Part shown: piece after piece, positions 6,333-7,102 of the stretch
How positions within the stretch are numbered: position 1 is the first letter of the stretch
Layout: each line of letters starts with the position of its first letter
Assembly (NCBI GenBank): GCA_017998735.1
Contig: JAGOCN010000028.1
Coordinates: 1-7,102, forward strand
Source: Giesbergeria sp.
Lineage (GTDB): Bacteria > Pseudomonadota > Gammaproteobacteria > Burkholderiales > Burkholderiaceae_C
Direction: 5' to 3'
Length of the DNA stretch: 7,102 nucleotides
Notes under the pieces: model-generated
Told to the model about the DNA's origin: nothing
Database searches by the model: none
The model's input: the letters and a program-made list of their open reading frames with translations, nothing else
Position numbers and translations under genes: made by a program

Positions 6333-6398
6333 TTGCTATTTTTTTAATAGCTGCTGGCGCAGGATGGGCGTGCGCTGGAAGCCAAAAAGGCTTGAAGT
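6333..6398 (+). repeat. Dispersed palindromic intergenic repeat, copy C
   Basis: This lies between kynB and kynU, inside the presumed operon. GCTATT (6335-6340), 5 T residues, AATAGC (6346-6351) form the first palindrome, with the same arms and spacer length as copy A. The second stem, GCGCAGGA with GCGTGCGC (6357-6364 and 6368-6375), is imperfect (two mismatches). The third is clean: AAGCC (6379-6383), AAAAA loop, GGCTT (6389-6393). The core matches copy B at 34 of 37 bases plus one inserted A. On the transcribed (-) strand no T tract follows a stem, so it need not terminate the kyn message. Confidence 0.75.
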
Positions 6399-6417
6399 TT
6401 TGGCCAGTGCCCGCCCT

Positions 6418-7044
6418 TCAAACCAGCGAGCGCAGCACGGCGCGCACCGGCGAGGCGTCGGCAGTGGTCAGCCTGAGCGGCAGCGCGATCAGCTCGTAAT
6501 CGCCTTCGGGCACGGCGTCCAACACCAGGTTTTCCAGCACGCGCAGGCCGCGCCGGCGCACCACCTGGTGGCTGTCCAGCGTTTTGCTGTCGGCCGGGTC
6601 GATGCTGGCGCTGTCGATGCCGACCAGCAGCACGCTCAGGTCGGCCAGGCGCTCGATGGTGTCCGGGGCGTAGCCGGTCAGCTGCGCGTCCCACTGGGTG
6701 GGCGCTTTGGCACAGGTGCGCACCAGCAGGCGCGGCGGCAGGTCGGCCAGCGCGTGTGCCAGGTGGTGCCACTCGACCAGCGGCCCGCAGCCGATGGCGT
6801 GCACCACGCGGCAGGGGCCGAGGAACGGCGCCAGCGGCAGTTCGCCAATGGCGGCGCCGCCAGCGTCGTAGTGCAGCGGCGCGTCGGCATGCGCGCCGAC
6901 ATGGGGCGAGAGCGTGATGGCGCTGACATTGACCGGGCAGCCGGGCGCGATGGTGGCGCACCACTGCTGGCGGTACGGGGTGTCGCCTGGAAAGACCGGC
7001 GTGCCGGCATGGACGGCGGGGGAAATGTCCCAAAGGCTTTGCAT
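6418..7044 (-). CDS. kynB: Kynurenine formamidase (cyclase-type, metal-dependent)
   Basis: The enzyme hydrolyses N-formylkynurenine to kynurenine and formate, the step between KynA and KynU. The 208-residue product belongs to the bacterial cyclase family: LWDISPAV at the start, VFPGDTPY (17-24), and the metal-binding signature SPHVGAHADAPLHYD with His48, His52, Asp54 and His58. SKTLDSHQ with His159 and VLENLVLD with Glu171 follow; these are the expected remaining metal and catalytic residues by comparison with characterised KynB proteins. It ends with GDYELIALPLRL and SPVRAVLR, very typical of the family. Length fits the usual 208-218. ATG 7044 puts LWDISP at residues 4-9 as in homologues; GTG 7053 would add three residues. 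It is the first gene of the kyn set in this window. The 58 bases upstream, to the window edge, show no convincing promoter, so the operon's control region probably lies outside. Confidence 0.95.
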   Translation of the reverse strand: MQSLWDISPAVHAGTPVFPGDTPYRQQWCATIAPGCPVNVSAITLSPHVGAHADAPLHYDAGGAAIGELPLAPFLGPCRVVHAIGCGPLVEWHHLAHALADLPPRLLVRTCAKAPTQWDAQLTGYAPDTIERLADLSVLLVGIDSASIDPADSKTLDSHQVVRRRGLRVLENLVLDAVPEGDYELIALPLRLTTADASPVRAVLRSLV

Positions 7045-7102
7045 GGCAGGCACGGTAACGCGCTGGCCGCGCCGTGGTGTCGCTTGAATGCAACAGGGCG
7101 CA

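Noticed and set aside
3955..6347. Long + strand open frames opposite kynA and kynU (3955-5019 and 4905-6347)
   Set aside because: Same artefact of GC-rich codon third positions; translations are low-complexity and lack recognisable motifs, while the - strand frames encode well-known enzymes.
2370..6398. The three repeat copies as a CRISPR-like array
   Set aside because: Copies are more than 1.5 kb apart with genes between them, are imperfect, and have no spacers or cas genes.

Overview
The window looks like part of a chromosome from a GC-rich betaproteobacterium, most likely Burkholderiales and probably Comamonadaceae. The evidence is the 5S rRNA 3' half (GAACAGGAC...GTGAAACGACT, ending GTCATCGTCAGGCT), the high third-position GC, and the gene order kynB-kynU-kynA. 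That taxonomic call is from recalled family patterns, not a search.

Layout, left to right. (1) Bases 1-73 are the 3' part of a 5S rRNA gene, the tail of an rRNA operon. A strong intrinsic terminator follows at about 87-127. (2) On the + strand, 203-970 encodes an RsuA/RluB-type rRNA pseudouridine synthase. (3) On the + strand, 1110-2318 encodes an FAD-dependent aromatic-ring monooxygenase of the salicylate / 3-hydroxybenzoate hydroxylase type. (4) On the - strand, reading right to left, lie kynB (7044-6418, kynurenine formamidase), kynU (6302-4995, kynureninase), kynA (4992-4045, tryptophan 2,3-dioxygenase) and an MFS transporter (3701-2436). The monooxygenase and the transporter are convergent.

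Together KynA, KynB and KynU make a complete route from L-tryptophan through N-formylkynurenine and kynurenine to anthranilate plus L-alanine. kynU and kynA are separated by only 2 bp and are very probably translationally coupled. The MFS protein may move tryptophan, kynurenine, anthranilate or something unrelated; the sequence does not say which. The convergent monooxygenase could act on a related aromatic acid, but this is only a hypothesis.

The least expected structure is a dispersed palindromic repeat of about 60 bp. It occurs three times, always in the same orientation, in three of the non-coding gaps (2370-2430, 3904-3962, 6333-6398). It has a shared core, AATAGCTGCT(G/T)GCGCAGG, and is built of up to three consecutive small hairpins. 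One copy sits inside the kynB-kynU gap, one between the convergent genes, and one between kynA and the transporter. I found no insertion sequence, CRISPR array, tRNA or phage feature, and no gene looks broken.
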